A DNA stretch of 5,177 nucleotides from positions 1 through 5,177 of the forward strand of contig VGJH01000102.1 in assembly GCA_016867505.1 (NCBI GenBank), given 5' to 3'. The notes under the pieces are model-generated. The model was not told where the DNA came from, did not search any database, and saw only the letters and a list, made by a program, of their open reading frames with translations. How positions within the stretch are numbered: the first letter of the stretch is position 1; every line of letters starts with the position of its first letter. This stretch comes from Candidatus Bathyarchaeota archaeon. Lineage in GTDB: Archaea; Thermoproteota; Bathyarchaeia; TCS64. Below, one piece after another: positions 4,442 through 5,177 of the stretch. The position numbers were made by a program, and so were the translations under genes.

Positions 4442-5177
4442 ATGGGTCAATACACTCGGTCAATTGCATGCATTTTACTTCTATCATTAGTTATTCCCTT
4501 TACCCATGCAACAGACTACTCTGCTACTGAACTCTTTTTAACTATTTACTCAGATGGGTATGTTGATGTCAGTTATGGTGTATTGGTTGACTCATCAATC
4601 CCCAAAGTAAACGTGCCTTTATTTGGATCAAGTTTTGAGGATATTTTAATAATTAATCAAGAAGAAAAAATATTAGATTACGTTATTAATGGCACTGGTT
4701 TAATAATTGACACTCTTGGTTCAAACAATATTTTAATTTCATATTCAACGCCTGCTTTAACAAGTAAAACTGGATCATTGTGGTCGCTTCAAATAATTTC
4801 ACCTGTCACGATGGGTGTGCTATTATCTGAAGGCTCCACAATAATTAGCCTAAGCCAGATTCCTCTGGAATTAAGTACAGTAAATAATCGTCCATATGTT
4901 ACTATGCCTCAAGGTAAAAATGAAATCGCTTACATTCTTGGTAGTGTCGGAACAAAGGAACATGCATTAGTTGTTTTAAAAGATACTCAAGTATTTATCC
5001 AAGGGGTGAAGTCTAGAGGAATAATTGTTACATCAGCTGAATCTCTTTTAAATCAAGCTCAATTGGCATATAATGCTGCTAATTATATTCAGGCTGAGCA
5101 GTTAGCAAACCAAGCTAAAAATGAGGCAACTAATACAGAGAATCTTGCTATTAATGCTTCATCATCAATAACAGCAG
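4442..5177 (+). CDS. Secreted or surface-anchored protein with a helical repeat region (3' truncated)
   Basis: An ATG at 4442, the first start after an in-frame TAG at 4427, opens a frame that runs without a stop to the window edge (245 residues plus one base). Residues 1-23 (MGQYTRSIACILLLSLVIPFTHA) form a signal peptide with likely cleavage after THA. Residues about 30-180 are beta-strand-like (ELFLTIYSDGYVDVSYGVLV, NILISYSTPALT, LWSLQIISPVTMGVLL) with the sequon NGT (83-85). From about 198 the composition changes to Ala, Asn and Gln in a helical pattern (SLLNQAQLAYNAANYIQAEQ, then LANQAKNEA), suggesting a helical bundle, coiled coil or TPR-like helices, with a further sequon NAS at 238-240. 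Secreted archaeal proteins of this type often end in a membrane anchor, but that part lies outside. I do not recognise a named family. An extracellular binding or sensing role is inference only. Confidence 0.75.
   Translation, partial: MGQYTRSIACILLLSLVIPFTHATDYSATELFLTIYSDGYVDVSYGVLVDSSIPKVNVPLFGSSFEDILIINQEEKILDYVINGTGLIIDTLGSNNILISYSTPALTSKTGSLWSLQIISPVTMGVLLSEGSTIISLSQIPLELSTVNNRPYVTMPQGKNEIAYILGSVGTKEHALVVLKDTQVFIQGVKSRGIIVTSAESLLNQAQLAYNAANYIQAEQLANQAKNEATNTENLAINASSSITA

Overview
The window looks archaeal. The evidence is AT-rich spacers, Shine-Dalgarno sites of the GGAGG and GGTGAT type, two genes that seem to lack a leader, a four-subunit 2-oxoacid:ferredoxin oxidoreductase in the archaeal/Thermotoga gene order, and membrane and secreted proteins of archaeal style. 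A mesophilic or moderate anaerobe of the TACK or Asgard groups, for example a Bathyarchaeia-like lineage, fits. That placement is a guess from protein style; nothing in the window fixes the taxon.

Layout. Positions 1-275 hold the 3' end of a gene for a probable membrane-anchored winged-helix protein (+). A 96-base gap follows, carrying an 18-base perfect palindrome and a second stem-loop. Positions 372-692 encode a small two-pass membrane protein of unknown function (+). Positions 713-3573 (-) are a tight operon, porC-porD-porA-porB (gamma, delta, alpha, beta). Its junctions are a 4-base overlap, a 2-base gap and a 1-base gap, and each internal gene has a good ribosome binding site. Positions 3574-3970 are a very AT-rich divergent promoter region with a 19-base direct repeat and a 17-base inverted repeat. 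Positions 3971-4327 (+) encode a thioredoxin-like protein with a modified active-site flank, followed by a hairpin and T-tracts. From 4442 to the right edge (+) runs a secreted or surface protein with a signal peptide, a beta-rich domain and the beginning of an Ala/Asn/Gln-rich helical region. This last gene is truncated by the window.

How the genes fit together. The oxidoreductase complex would interconvert a 2-oxoacid (most likely pyruvate) and CoA with acyl-CoA, CO2 and reduced ferredoxin, which is central carbon and electron metabolism in an anaerobe. The thioredoxin-like gene is divergent from it and shares the upstream region. A redox link is possible but is inferred only from position. 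The flanking membrane and secreted genes look like cell-surface or membrane-sensing functions unrelated to the por operon.

I see no mobile element, CRISPR array, RNA gene or obvious new multi-gene system. The points most worth a second look are the repeats in the two regulatory gaps, the atypical motifs in the alpha and gamma subunits, and the uncharacterised secreted protein at the right edge.
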